Below, in pieces: positions 1 to 8,310 of a stretch of 8,310 bases of DNA. The stretch covers positions 1 through 8,310 of the forward strand of contig JAQVEY010000088.1 of the NCBI GenBank assembly GCA_028697515.1. Reading direction: 5' to 3'. The stretch's first letter is position 1. Each line of letters opens with the position of its first letter. This DNA is from Bacteroidales bacterium. Its GTDB lineage: Bacteria; Bacteroidota; Bacteroidia; Bacteroidales; ML635J-15. A program made the translations under genes and the position numbers. The notes beneath the pieces were generated by a model that did not search any database, had not been told where the DNA came from, and saw nothing but the letters and a program-made list of their open reading frames with translations.

Positions 1-252
1 ATAAATACCAATATATTCATGTTTGGCAGAATCCATAGAAAATGTTCCGTCCTCATGAAAAATCAGTGTTTTATAACGACTTACTGTTTTAACATTTGCA
101 TCGTCAGATGGTTTTATAGGTGTTGGAAAATAACCATCAGACTTATTCATCCATTTACCATTTAATAATACATTCTTAATATCCTCATTAGCGCTGAAAG
201 ATATTATGCTTATTAATAAAAAGGTAAAAATCAAATATAGTTTATTTTTCAT
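1..252 (-). CDS. Secreted lipocalin-like protein, N-terminal part (runs off left edge)
   Basis: The reading frame starts at an ATG at 250-252 and stays open for 84 codons to the window edge, so the C-terminus is missing. Residues 1-21 form a clear signal peptide: a short basic start (MKNKL), a hydrophobic core, and an SFSA/NED cleavage site. It has no lipobox Cys. The mature part has an L-x-G-x-W motif (LLNGKWMNK, about residues 30-38), then a strand-like LIFHEDGTFSMD segment and a GIY ending. This pattern resembles the start of lipocalin-like beta-barrel domains of Bacteroidota. It begins only 14 bp after the biotin carrier gene on the same strand, so co-transcription is plausible. In related operons this slot often holds the membrane decarboxylase subunit OadB/MmdB, so this could be a separate secreted protein or the N-terminal extension of something larger. 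The open frame and signal peptide are seen directly; the lipocalin label is tentative. Confidence 0.72.
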   Translation of the reverse strand, partial: MKNKLYLIFTFLLISIISFSANEDIKNVLLNGKWMNKSDGYFPTPIKPSDDANVKTVSRYKTLIFHEDGTFSMDSAKHEYIGIY

Positions 253-266
253 TTCAGTAATTTATC

Positions 267-695
267 TTATTGAATTTCAACCAAAACTTCATTCTGTAAA
301 ACGGACTGCCCGTTTTTCACTTTTACTGAAGATACCACGCCTTCAAATTCTGTTGCTATATTATTTTCCATTTTCATAGCTTCCATTACAAGAACTGTAG
401 TTCCTTTTGCCACTTTGTCTCCCTCTTTGACTTTTACATCAAGGATAAGACCAGGCAATGGTGACAAAACAGATTTAACACTTGCACCTGCATTCTGTGG
501 CTTTGGTTGAACCGGTTCATTTTTTACAGTTTGAGCTTTAGGTTTTCTTACAATTGGCTCAGGTTTATCAGCTTTCTTCTCTAGTTCTACTGCATAATCC
601 TGTCCATTAACCTGAATATGAGCTGTGTTTTCAACTACTTCGTTAATTGCAACTTCATAATCATTACCATTAATCTTAAATTTAAAGTTCTTCAT
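267..695 (-). CDS. mmdC: Biotin carboxyl carrier subunit of methylmalonyl-CoA decarboxylase
   Basis: This 142-residue protein carries biotin and shuttles the carboxyl group between the carboxyltransferase (MmdA) and the membrane decarboxylase subunit. The C-terminal half (about residues 73-142) is a biotinyl/lipoyl domain with the hallmark EAMKM motif at 105-109, so Lys108 is the predicted biotinylation site. The upstream PLPGLILDVKV segment and downstream FEGVVSSVKVKNGQ segment are the expected symmetric half-motifs of the beta-barrel. Residues 1-40 form a small beta-rich N-terminal region (FKINGNDYEV, VNGQDYAVEL). A Pro/Lys-rich flexible linker at about 43-69 joins it to the biotinyl domain. 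The length is typical of the decarboxylase gamma subunit and too short for a fused carboxylase. It follows the OadG-type gene by 12 bp in a compact operon. The family is certain. The assignment to methylmalonyl-CoA rather than oxaloacetate or another acyl-CoA rests on the neighbours mmdA and mce. Confidence 0.93.
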   Translation of the reverse strand: MKNFKFKINGNDYEVAINEVVENTAHIQVNGQDYAVELEKKADKPEPIVRKPKAQTVKNEPVQPKPQNAGASVKSVLSPLPGLILDVKVKEGDKVAKGTTVLVMEAMKMENNIATEFEGVVSSVKVKNGQSVLQNEVLVEIQ

Positions 696-707
696 TTATT
701 TATTACT

Positions 708-1073
708 TTAATTTTTATAAATTTCAATGTTTTGAATTTTCGAACTCCACTGTGAATTCAATCTATCATTTAGATTTATTGTAAGAATCATAGATTCTTC
801 GTCGTGAATATCTTCAAAATGCAAACTTAGAGCCATTGCTATTGCTGCAATTATTTCTGAATCCGAATCATTAGTAATTATTTCATTTTTCACTTCAGAA
901 TTCTCAACTTCCTTTTTCTTTAAATTTACTTTTAGCAATTTTGGAATCAATAGAAAACAAAAGTAAATTATTGTTAAGGCCGTAAAGACAACGCCGAAGC
1001 CAATAATAAAAATTGTAATAGCGCTAGAATCAACACGGGCAAAATCAAATGTTATAGCATTAATTATATACAT
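708..1073 (-). CDS. OadG-type membrane subunit of sodium-pumping decarboxylase
   Basis: This 121-residue protein resembles the small OadG/MmdD subunit that anchors and assembles biotin-dependent Na+-translocating decarboxylases at the inner membrane. One strong transmembrane helix lies at about residues 18-44 and contains the family-like stretch GFGVVFTALTIIYF (25-38). A basic segment follows at 45-54 (PKLLKVNLKKK begins it), fitting an N-out, C-in orientation. The cytoplasmic tail has a low-complexity acidic part, then a conserved-looking helix, EIIAAIAMALSLHF (73-86), and a W-S-S-K-I segment near the C-terminus, as in Bacteroidota members of the family. It lies between mmdA (10 bp away) and the biotin carrier gene (12 bp away), exactly where this subunit is usually encoded. 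Sequence conservation in the family is weak, so the identification leans on topology, length and position. In Veillonella-style naming it would be mmdD. Confidence 0.85.
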   Translation of the reverse strand: MYIINAITFDFARVDSSAITIFIIGFGVVFTALTIIYFCFLLIPKLLKVNLKKKEVENSEVKNEIITNDSDSEIIAAIAMALSLHFEDIHDEESMILTINLNDRLNSQWSSKIQNIEIYKN

Positions 1074-1083
1074 GATTATCTAA

Positions 1084-2643
1084 TTAAAGTGGAATATTTG
1101 TATGTTTTTTTGCAGGCATTTTTGCTTTTTTAGTTGCTAAAGAAGCTAATGCTTTAATAATTCTAAATCTGGTATTGCGAGGCTCTATAACATCATCAAT
1201 ATAGCCATATTTGGCAGCCTGATAAGGATTTGCAAATTTATCACGATATTCCAGTTCTTTTTGGGCAACATATTCTGCTCGTTTCTCAGGGTCTTCAATA
1301 GCATTTAGCTCTTTGAAATTTAAAACTTCAATCGCACCTGATGCTCCCATCACTGCAATTTCGGCACTAGGCCAAGCATAATTAAGATCACCTTTTAATT
1401 GTTTGCAGCTCATAACATCATGCGCACCACCATAAGACTTACGAAGAGTAACAGTAACTTTTGGAACAGTTGCTTCACCATAAGCATACATAAGTTTAGC
1501 TCCGTTAGAGATAATTCCACCATATTCCTGAGAGCTACCAGGTAAAAATCCTGGAACATCTACTAAAGTTACCAATGGGATGTTGAAACAGTCACAGAAT
1601 CTAACAAATCTTGCGCCTTTTCTTGAGGCTTCGATATCAAGCACACCTGCCAGAAAACTAGGCTGATTTGCAACAATTCCAACAGATTGTCCATTAAATC
1701 TTGCAAATCCAACCACTATATTTTTAGCATAATATTTATGGACTTCTTCAAATTCACCATTATCCACCAAAGTGGTTATAATATCAATAACATTATAGGG
1801 TTTGTTAGGATTATCTGGAATAATATTATTTAAAACATCATCAATTCTATCAATAGGGTCGTCACATTCTGCTAGAGGAGTGTTTTCCATAAAATTCTGA
1901 GGAACATATGAAATAAGTCTTCTTAGTGTTTTCATAGCTTCTTCTTCGTTTTCTGCTACAAAATGAGAAACTCCAGACTTAGAAGCGTGAATCATCGGAC
2001 CACCAAGATTTTCTACAGAAATATCTTCTCCTGTAACAGTCTTAGTAACTTTAGGTCCAGTTACAAACATATAGCTAATAGCCTCTGTCATCAAAACAAA
2101 ATCTGTCAATGCAGGTGAATATACTGCTCCTCCTGCACAAGGTCCTAATATTGCTGAAAATTGTGGAATTACACCAGAAGCTTCAATATTTCTCTGAAAA
2201 ATTTCGGCATAACCCGACAAGCTTAAAACACCTTCCTGAATACGTGCACCACCGCTGTCATTAAGGCCTATTACAGGAGCTCCAACTTTCATCGCCATGT
2301 CCATTACCTTGCAGATTTTTTTTGAATTTGTTTCAGAAAGAGAACCTCCTAAAACAGTAAAATCCTGAGAATAAACATAAACTAATCTGCCTTCGATTGT
2401 ACCATAACCTGTTACAACACCGTCTCCTAAATACTGTTCTTTCTCAAGTCCGAAATCCACTAATCTGTGAGTTACGAACATATCAAACTCTTCAAAACTT
2501 CCTTCATCAAGTAATAAATCAATTCGTTCGCGGGCAGTTAGTTTTCCTTTTGCATGTTGTGCATCAATTCTTTTTATACCCCCACCTAATCTGGCTTCAG
2601 TACGCAAATCAACCAACTTCTTAATTTTTTCTTCTATTGCCAT
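1084..2643 (-). CDS. mmdA: Methylmalonyl-CoA decarboxylase alpha subunit (carboxyltransferase)
   Basis: This 519-residue protein belongs to the acyl-CoA carboxyltransferase family (propionyl-CoA carboxylase beta / MmdA). It transfers the carboxyl group between methylmalonyl-CoA and biotin on the carrier protein. It has the two crotonase-like halves of the family. The first includes [13 protein letters not shown] near the N-terminus, [10 protein letters not shown] (about 129-138) and the oxyanion-type [10 protein letters not shown] (167-176). The second includes VDVPGFLPG (361-369) and GGAHDVM (405-411), and the protein ends with the [12 protein letters not shown] segment. The length is normal and no lesion is seen. 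I chose the ATG at 2641-2643 ([10 protein letters not shown]) because family members start just before this helix. An in-frame TTG at 2665-2667 would add eight residues. The gene follows mce by 27 bp. No biotin carboxylase (accC) gene is nearby, and an OadG-type subunit is adjacent, so a sodium-pump decarboxylase is favoured over an ATP-dependent propionyl-CoA carboxylase. Substrate choice is inferred from mce. Confidence 0.95.
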   Translation of the reverse strand: MAIEEKIKKLVDLRTEARLGGGIKRIDAQHAKGKLTARERIDLLLDEGSFEEFDMFVTHRLVDFGLEKEQYLGDGVVTGYGTIEGRLVYVYSQDFTVLGGSLSETNSKKICKVMDMAMKVGAPVIGLNDSGGARIQEGVLSLSGYAEIFQRNIEASGVIPQFSAILGPCAGGAVYSPALTDFVLMTEAISYMFVTGPKVTKTVTGEDISVENLGGPMIHASKSGVSHFVAENEEEAMKTLRRLISYVPQNFMENTPLAECDDPIDRIDDVLNNIIPDNPNKPYNVIDIITTLVDNGEFEEVHKYYAKNIVVGFARFNGQSVGIVANQPSFLAGVLDIEASRKGARFVRFCDCFNIPLVTLVDVPGFLPGSSQEYGGIISNGAKLMYAYGEATVPKVTVTLRKSYGGAHDVMSCKQLKGDLNYAWPSAEIAVMGASGAIEVLNFKELNAIEDPEKRAEYVAQKELEYRDKFANPYQAAKYGYIDDVIEPRNTRFRIIKALASLATKKAKMPAKKHTNIPL

Positions 2644-2670
2644 CGTTTTATTTAATAATGTTTGCAAATA

Positions 2671-3084
2671 TTATTTTTTATTCTTGTCTTCACAAATTTC
2701 AGTCAACACTCCAAAAGTAGATTTAGGATGTATAAATGCTATATCGAGACCTTCAGCACCTTTACGTGGTGATTTATCAATTAAACTTACACCGTCTGCT
2801 TCCAATTTACCTAAAACACTTTCAATGTTTTTAGTAGCAAATGCTATATGATGAATTCCCTCTCCCTTCTTCTCAATAAACTTACCAACTGGACCTTCAG
2901 GATCGGTAGATTCTAGAAGTTCGATTTTCGTTTGCCCTATTTTAAAAAAAGCAGTTTTTACTTTTTGTTCTTTTACTTCCTCGATTGCGTAACATTTTAA
3001 GCCTAATACATCTTCGTAATATTTTCTCGCTTCATCTATAGATTTTACTGCAATTCCAATGTGTTCAATGTGAGATAATTCCAT
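2671..3084 (-). CDS. mce: Methylmalonyl-CoA epimerase
   Basis: This 137-residue vicinal-oxygen-chelate (glyoxalase-fold) protein interconverts (R)- and (S)-methylmalonyl-CoA. It thereby links methylmalonyl-CoA mutase to the decarboxylase/carboxyltransferase in propionate production or use. Two beta-alpha-beta-beta-beta modules are visible: IEHIGIAVKSIDEARKYYED in the first half and GIHHIAFATKNIES in the second. By recall of the Propionibacterium enzyme, the metal ligands correspond to His8, Glu55 (in KIELLES; Gln in that enzyme), His79 (second His of GIHHIAF) and Glu129 (in GVLTEI). The HPKSTFGVLTEI C-terminal strand is typical of the epimerase branch and distinguishes it from generic glyoxalases. 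It is the first gene of the leftward operon, with its ATG at 3082-3084 about 20 nt from a predicted transcription start. Length is normal and all four ligands are present. Confidence 0.95.
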   Translation of the reverse strand: MELSHIEHIGIAVKSIDEARKYYEDVLGLKCYAIEEVKEQKVKTAFFKIGQTKIELLESTDPEGPVGKFIEKKGEGIHHIAFATKNIESVLGKLEADGVSLIDKSPRKGAEGLDIAFIHPKSTFGVLTEICEDKNKK

Positions 3085-3110
3085 TATTACAATATTTAAT
3101 TCAAGTGTCG

Positions 3111-3118
3111 CAAATATA
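3111..3118 (-). promoter_or_regulatory. Putative -7 element of the mce-mmdA operon
   Basis: Read on the reverse strand, this is TATATTTG, a full match to the Bacteroidota -7 consensus TAnnTTTG. It lies 26 bp before the mce start codon, giving a short leader. The expected -33 TTG about 19 bp upstream is poor (CTT or TTT at the right spacing), so the call rests on the -7 match and position alone. The region is very AT-rich, which raises the chance of a random match. Confidence 0.45.
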
Positions 3119-3125
3119 TAAAAAG

Positions 3126-3140
3126 CTTTTATTATAAAAG
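3126..3140. repeat. Short inverted repeat in the divergent promoter region
   Basis: CTTTTAT and ATAAAAG form perfect 7-bp arms around a single T. The left arm overlaps a second 10-bp palindrome, AAAAGCTTTT, at 3121-3130. The pair lies immediately upstream of the predicted -7 element of the mce operon, in its spacer/-33 zone, and between the two divergent transcription units. It could be an operator, but such AT-rich palindromes also arise by chance. Confidence 0.3.
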
Positions 3141-3265
3141 GAATAAATATTTAATTTTTATATTTTTTTTCAAAAACCATTTTTTTTTATAATTTCGGTA
3201 AAAATTTTTAAGATAAAAGACAACTATTTAAATCATTAATCGTCATCAAATTGAAAAAAGTAGAT

Positions 3266-3833
3266 ATGGACTTTAGCAACCAGGACTATGTGAAGTTGAT
3301 TGTTGATGGATGTGCCAAGGGAGACAGGAATTGCCAACAGATACTTTACAAGGCTACTTATGGTAAAATGATGGGTTTGTGCTTGAGATATGCTAAGGAC
3401 AAGGATGAAGCGAAGGATTACTTGCATGACGGATTTATTAAGGTCTTTGAAAAAATTAAAAACTTTAAGCACACCGGATCTGTAGAAGGTTGGATTAGAA
3501 GAATAATTGTTAATAATATTATTGATTGTTTAAGAAAGAAAAATAAAGTAGGTTTTAGTGATGCAGAAAATAGTCTTGTTAATTTAACAGATGATTCGGA
3601 GGAAGATAACGAAAAGATGAATATGATAAATATTAGTGCAGGTAAAATCATAGAATTGATTCAGGAACTTTCTCCTGCTTATAAAACAGTTTTTAACTTA
3701 TATGTGATTGAAGAGTATTCACATAAAGAAATTGCCGAAATGCTTAACATCAGCATTGGTACATCAAAGTCCAATCTGGCTAAAGCAAAAGGAAGATTAA
3801 AGAGTATGTATATTGAAAAATACGGAAATATCA

Positions 3834-3841
<8 letters not shown>
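3266..3841 (+). CDS. ECF-type RNA polymerase sigma-70 factor
   Basis: This 191-residue sigma factor would direct RNA polymerase to a dedicated set of promoters. Region 2 spans about residues 29-92: a YGKMMGLCLRYAKDKDEA helix, the core-binding DYLHDGFIKVFEKI segment, and the -10-binding GWIRRIIVNNIIDCLRKK helix. An acidic, poorly conserved linker follows at about 96-118. Region 4 (about 131-181) has ELSPAYKTVFNLYVIEEYSH and the helix-turn-helix EIAEMLNISIGTSKSNLAKA, ending in RLKSM. Only regions 2 and 4 are present, as in ECF factors. I chose the ATG at 3266; an in-frame TTG at 3251 would add five residues. The stop codon (3839-3841) overlaps the start of the next gene, which encodes a membrane protein, the arrangement expected for a sigma factor and its membrane-bound regulator. 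Target genes cannot be read from the sequence. The downstream secreted-protein genes and its own promoter are natural candidates. Confidence 0.93.
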
Positions 3842-5117
<1,276 letters not shown>

Positions 5118-5130
5118 AAAATAGCATATT

Positions 5131-5676
5131 ATGAAAAAATTTGTTTTACTAATTTGTTTTTCAACATTAGTAGTATTCTCATTAATTGGTCAAACTGATA
5201 ATTACGAGTTTTTTCGTACGCGAAAAACGTTAGAAGGATTTACAACTTTTTTCGATGTTGTGAATCTAAATGACGAATTTACTGCTGATCAGATTATTTC
5301 GGACTTAAGAGAAGATGAGAATATTTCTAGAGCTGATTATTTTAAACTGAAAAACGGAAAAGATAGAATTCACATTTTTTATAATGAGATTATTGACGCA
5401 AACTATGTTAGGGCAATACTTCAAGCATATAATGTAGATTACGATTTAAGTACTGTATTATTGAATGGGCAAGTTGCTATCGAAGAGAATAAATTTTCTG
5501 ATATCACTAAATTTAAAAGTAATCCTAATCCAGTTAAATATTCTGATTTTCCTACATATACAAATACAGGGAATAAAGAAATAGATGATTTAAACTATGG
5601 GTCTTCAAAAGAAAAATGGATCAATGAAAATCCAGAAAAATATAATGAATTACTAAAAGAAATGGAAAATAAATAA
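5131..5676 (+). CDS. Small secreted protein of unknown function
   Basis: This 181-residue protein has a clear N-terminal signal peptide: MKK, a hydrophobic core FVLLICFSTLVVFSLI, and likely cleavage near GQ/TD at residues 20-22. There is no lipobox, so the mature protein is predicted to be periplasmic or exported. Residues about 35-115 alternate predicted strands and helices (FTTFFDVVNLN, TADQIISDLREDENISRADY, DRIHIFYNE, DANYVRAILQAYNVDYD). This fits a small alpha/beta fold, possibly ferredoxin-like, but I do not recognise the family. The C-terminal third is polar. It carries an N-P-N-P and Tyr-rich linker and ends with a Trp-containing helix, EKWINENPEKYNELLKEM. The gene begins 13 bp after the membrane-protein gene and 44 bp before the large adhesin gene, so it probably belongs to the same transcript. 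A role as a partner of the adhesin or the membrane sensor is suggested only by position. Confidence 0.85.
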   Translation: MKKFVLLICFSTLVVFSLIGQTDNYEFFRTRKTLEGFTTFFDVVNLNDEFTADQIISDLREDENISRADYFKLKNGKDRIHIFYNEIIDANYVRAILQAYNVDYDLSTVLLNGQVAIEENKFSDITKFKSNPNPVKYSDFPTYTNTGNKEIDDLNYGSSKEKWINENPEKYNELLKEMENK

Positions 5677-5720
5677 TGTTTTATTTGTTATTAATATTGT
5701 ATAAATTAAAATTCTGATAT

Positions 5721-8310
5721 ATGCGAAAGATTTTATTTTTTGCGGTTTTTTTGGCATTATTGTTAAATATTAGCAATAATGCTTTTGCAGTTTGTTCAGG
5801 GGCAACAAACGGAGGCGCTTTAGCTCCTGCACCAGCCATTACATGGAATACTATGAGTGTTAGCACTTATCGTTATTATACATTTAGTGCCATATATGCA
5901 GGCCAAGCCTTTATATTTTCTTTCTGTCAAAACGGAGGATCAACTGGAATAGATACACAGATTGAAATATGTTATAACACCACTGGTTTACCAGTAGCTG
6001 GGTTTTATAATGATGATTTCTGTGGTTTAGGTTCTGAAATTGCTTTTATTGCTCCTGCTGCAGGTACATATAGAATTGCTATTTATCAATATTATTGTAG
6101 TGCTACTAGTGTTGCAGCAGGAACACTAGCTTATGTTACAATGCCTGTACCAACCAATGGAGACTGTTTGGGCGCTTTGCCTTTGTGCGAAATTAGTGAA
6201 AATCACACCTATGCCCCTGTTGGGGAGGGTAACTATTACGATCTTTATGATTTTAGACAAGCAGGAAATATTGGTTCTGGTTGGTCAGATACCTATAATA
6301 ATTGCCCCAACTGTATGCTTGATGGTGAACTAAATAGTCAATGGTACACATTTTTTGTTCAAAGTTCGGGTTGGTTAAGATTTACAATAACTAATCCATC
6401 AAGCGAAATATACGACTGGTCCTTACACAGTCTTAATGGAGGTGTTGACTGCTACGATTTAGTTGATTATGTCAATTATCCTCCAATTTCTTGTAACTGG
6501 TTCGGTGATATAGGGGTTGGGACTTACACTGGAATGCAAGACGCAGGAACTTCAAATTGTGAATATTGGCCAGGTCCAGGCGCTTCAAATCCATATAACG
6601 ACCCAATCTGGGTTACTGCTGGACAAACTTATGCATTACACATTTCTAGTTATGTCGGTGGTACTGGTGGATATAATATTAACTTTGGTGGTTCAACAGC
6701 AAGTATCGTTGACAATACTGCTCCATCACTTACTAGTATTATTTCAACTGTTCAGTGTGGTGCACATTCCTTAACACTTCAATTCTCTGAAGGGATTGCT
6801 TGTTCAAGTGTTCAAGCGTCAGATTTCACTGTTACCGGACCTCAAGGATCTTACTTGGTAGTTGATGCATGGAGTGGAGTATGCCAAGCCGTTGCTGGTA
6901 GTACATATTCTTCAGGTACATTTTATGATGATGTATGGACTATTGAATTAGGAGATTATTTAGCTCATGACGGAAGTTACACTATTTGTGTAAACAATAA
7001 CAGTGTAAATGATTTATGTGGCAATGTTATGCCAGCTTCATGCTTACCTTTTACTGTTAGTGGAATTGAAGCTACAGCGACTCCATCTCATGTTGCTTGT
7101 AATGGTGGTAATACAGGTAGTATTTTAGTTAATAATATTGTTGGTGGTACTGCACCATATGAATATACTGTAAATGGAGGACCTCCTACTGCTGTTGTTG
7201 GAACAAGTTTTACTTTATCTAATCTAACAGCCGGTAGTTATCAAATAATTGTTACTGATGATATTGGAGTTTGTGAATATATGACAACCGTTGTAATTAA
7301 TCAACCAACAGCACTTGGTTACAATACAAATTTAACTCATCCTACCTGTGGTGGTGGTGGTACTGATGGAGCTGTATTGATTACCCCGTCAGGTGGAGCT
7401 TCTCCATATGATATACAACTAGGTGCCGCAACACAAAACGATGTCTTATCATACAATTTTACCGGTTTATCTGGTGGTTCGTATGGTATTACTGTAACAG
7501 ATGCATACAGTTGTACGACTTCAGGAAGCGTTAATTTAAATATTGCGGATTTGCCAGATCCAACATTTACTTATAATTCAAATCAATGCTTTACTGGTCA
7601 TTCATTTAACTTTACACATACAGGTACTGTAATTCCTGGAGAAACATATCTGTGGACATTTTCAGGGTCAAATATCCCACAAACATCTACAGCTCAAAAC
7701 CCAACTGGCATTACTTGGCCTAGCTTTGGATCATACAGTGTGACTTTGCAAATAACAGCAGGTTCATGTGTAAATTCATCAAATCAAACTATTGAAATAT
7801 ACCAAAATCCAACTCCGACTATAACTCCAACTCCTGAGAATTGTGGTTTATGCGATGGCTCGGCTGAAACAACAACCGCATATTCATCATATTTATGGTC
7901 AACTGGTGGTACAGGTCAAACAATAAGTTCATTATGTAGCGGACCTTACTCTGTAACTGTATATGATGCAAATTCATGTTCAGGAACGGCGAGTACAACT
8001 ATTAATAATACGGGAAATATTCCTACAGCTACTGTTGCAGTTACTGATCCATCCTGTGCCGGCGAATGTGATGGAGAAGCAACTGTTAATGCTTCTGGAT
8101 GTGCTACATATAGTTACAATTATTCATTCGGGACTACTCCAAATAATGTTACAACAGCAGGTTTATGTGATGGTAACTATACCGTTACCGTTGCAGATGG
8201 TTCTAATGCAGCCTGTTTTACTGTTGAAAATTTCAGTATAACAGATCCTCCTGCCATGGTACTTACTATGGGACATGTTGATGCTAATTGTGGTTTATCG
8301 AACGGTGAAG
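5721..8310 (+). CDS. Very large secreted SprB-repeat adhesin-like protein, N-terminal 863 residues (runs off right edge)
   Basis: An uninterrupted frame runs from ATG 5721 to the window edge with no stop, so the true protein is longer. Residues 1-23 are a signal peptide (MRKILFFAVFLALLL, cleavage near AFA/VCSG). Residues about 24-140 resemble a PPC-like beta-sandwich (IDTQIEICYN, YNDDFCG, APAAGTYRIAIYQYYC). Residues about 146-325 match a module common at the N-terminus of Bacteroidota T9SS/gliding-associated proteins, with DCLGALPLCE and the landmark GELNSQWYTFFVQSSGWLRF. Residues about 331-447 form an Ig-like domain starting DNTAPSL, with a LTLQFSEGI strand. From about residue 450 there are SprB-like repeats with a Cys near the start, GGTAPY-type turns and AGSYQIIVTD-type strands, interrupted by one PKD-like domain (613-700). 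Such proteins are cell-surface adhesins or filaments, often exported by T9SS. The C-terminal sorting domain would lie outside the window. It is the fourth gene of the sigma-factor set. Confidence 0.92.
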   Translation, partial: MRKILFFAVFLALLLNISNNAFAVCSGATNGGALAPAPAITWNTMSVSTYRYYTFSAIYAGQAFIFSFCQNGGSTGIDTQIEICYNTTGLPVAGFYNDDFCGLGSEIAFIAPAAGTYRIAIYQYYCSATSVAAGTLAYVTMPVPTNGDCLGALPLCEISENHTYAPVGEGNYYDLYDFRQAGNIGSGWSDTYNNCPNCMLDGELNSQWYTFFVQSSGWLRFTITNPSSEIYDWSLHSLNGGVDCYDLVDYVNYPPISCNWFGDIGVGTYTGMQDAGTSNCEYWPGPGASNPYNDPIWVTAGQTYALHISSYVGGTGGYNINFGGSTASIVDNTAPSLTSIISTVQCGAHSLTLQFSEGIACSSVQASDFTVTGPQGSYLVVDAWSGVCQAVAGSTYSSGTFYDDVWTIELGDYLAHDGSYTICVNNNSVNDLCGNVMPASCLPFTVSGIEATATPSHVACNGGNTGSILVNNIVGGTAPYEYTVNGGPPTAVVGTSFTLSNLTAGSYQIIVTDDIGVCEYMTTVVINQPTALGYNTNLTHPTCGGGGTDGAVLITPSGGASPYDIQLGAATQNDVLSYNFTGLSGGSYGITVTDAYSCTTSGSVNLNIADLPDPTFTYNSNQCFTGHSFNFTHTGTVIPGETYLWTFSGSNIPQTSTAQNPTGITWPSFGSYSVTLQITAGSCVNSSNQTIEIYQNPTPTITPTPENCGLCDGSAETTTAYSSYLWSTGGTGQTISSLCSGPYSVTVYDANSCSGTASTTINNTGNIPTATVAVTDPSCAGECDGEATVNASGCATYSYNYSFGTTPNNVTTAGLCDGNYTVTVADGSNAACFTVENFSITDPPAMVLTMGHVDANCGLSNGE
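7068..8310 (+). repeat. Array of SprB-like protein repeat modules in the adhesin
   Basis: Five diverged modules are readable within the adhesin frame. Module 1 is at 7068-7313 (ACNGGNTGSI, GGTAPYEY, AGSYQIIVTD, INQP). Module 2 is at 7314-7556 (TCGGGGTDGA, GGASPYDI, GGSYGITVTDAYSC). After a PKD-like insert at 7557-7820, module 3 is at 7824-8018 (NCGLCDGSA, YLWSTGGTGQT, GPYSVTVYDANSC). Module 4 is at 8022-8255 (SCAGECDGEA, DGNYTVTVAD, ITDPP). Module 5 begins at 8256 (NCGLSNGE) and is cut by the window edge. They share a Cys near the start, an aromatic/Gly turn and a Y-x-(V/I)-T-V-x-D strand. The DNA is diverged, so these are protein-level repeats and not recent tandem duplications. Module boundaries are approximate. 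Confidence 0.8.

Noticed and set aside
2397..2624. Forward open frame of 75 codons inside mmdA
   Set aside because: It is antisense to a strongly conserved enzyme gene, has no recognisable domain, and is a by-product of mmdA codon use.
2665..2667. TTG start giving mmdA eight extra residues
   Set aside because: The ATG at 2641-2643 matches where family members begin, and the TTG lies only 3 bp past the mce stop; the extra residues have no family resemblance.
3161..3188. T-rich runs in the intergenic region as a terminator
   Set aside because: No GC-rich hairpin precedes them, and the flanking genes diverge, so no transcript is expected to end here.
3190..3197. TAATTTCG as a -7 element for the sigma gene
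   Set aside because: It mismatches TAnnTTTG at a key T and has no TTG at the right distance upstream; too weak to list as a promoter.
3251..3265. TTG start extending the sigma factor by five residues
   Set aside because: The ATG at 3266 gives a normal ECF sigma length and is preceded by an A-rich leader typical of the phylum.
3236..3651. Two reverse open frames opposite the sigma gene
   Set aside because: They lie antisense to a clear ECF sigma factor and their translations show no domain or plausible start context.
3813..3833. TTG start extending the membrane protein further into the sigma gene
   Set aside because: ATG 3834 is a better start codon with a smaller overlap; the extra residues are simply sigma-gene DNA read in another frame.
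5681..5866. Reverse open frame of 61 codons at the start of the adhesin gene
   Set aside because: It overlaps the signal peptide region of the adhesin on the other strand and has no recognisable features.
6133..8241. Short forward open frames at 6133-6333, 6517-6774 and 7963-8241
   Set aside because: They are out-of-frame shadows of the continuous adhesin frame from 5721, which explains the DNA far better.
7068..8310. Repeat modules as recent DNA-level tandem repeats or a CRISPR-like array
   Set aside because: The similarity is at protein level only; no identical DNA repeats or regular short spacers are present.

Overview
The window looks like an AT-rich genome of a Bacteroidota bacterium, probably a Bacteroidales or Marinilabiliales-type lineage. 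Three things suggest this: the pairing of a methylmalonyl-CoA epimerase/decarboxylase gene cluster with gene products typical of type IX secretion (T9SS) and gliding; SprB-like repeat modules and a CHU_C-type C-terminal domain; and A-rich leaders without Shine-Dalgarno motifs, with a TAnnTTTG-type -7 element. No tRNA, rRNA, CRISPR array or insertion sequence was seen.

Reverse strand, 3084 down to 1: a tightly packed operon for propionate/methylmalonyl-CoA metabolism. In transcription order it holds methylmalonyl-CoA epimerase (mce), the carboxyltransferase subunit of methylmalonyl-CoA decarboxylase (mmdA), a small OadG-type membrane subunit, the biotin carrier protein (mmdC), and the start of a secreted lipocalin-like protein that runs off the left edge. 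The epimerase interconverts the (S) and (R) forms of methylmalonyl-CoA. MmdA moves the carboxyl group to the biotin on MmdC. The OadG-type subunit would hold the complex at a sodium-pumping membrane subunit (OadB/MmdB), which is not identifiable in the window.

The 181 bp between mce and the rightward genes (3085-3265) is a divergent, very AT-rich promoter region. It has one good -7 element for the mce operon and a short inverted repeat beside it.

Forward strand, 3266 to 8310: a second operon-like set of four genes. These are an ECF-type sigma factor; an overlapping gene for a single-pass membrane protein (short cytoplasmic N-terminus, Asn-rich linker, two PKD-like domains, CHU_C-like C-terminal domain); a small secreted protein of unknown function; and the first 863 codons of a very large secreted SprB-repeat adhesin that is still open at the right edge.

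The most interesting inference is that the sigma factor and membrane protein form a cell-envelope signalling pair. Its sensor would carry a domain normally found at the C-terminus of T9SS cargo, and it could regulate the surface adhesin encoded just downstream. This is inferred from gene order and domain layout and is not demonstrated here.
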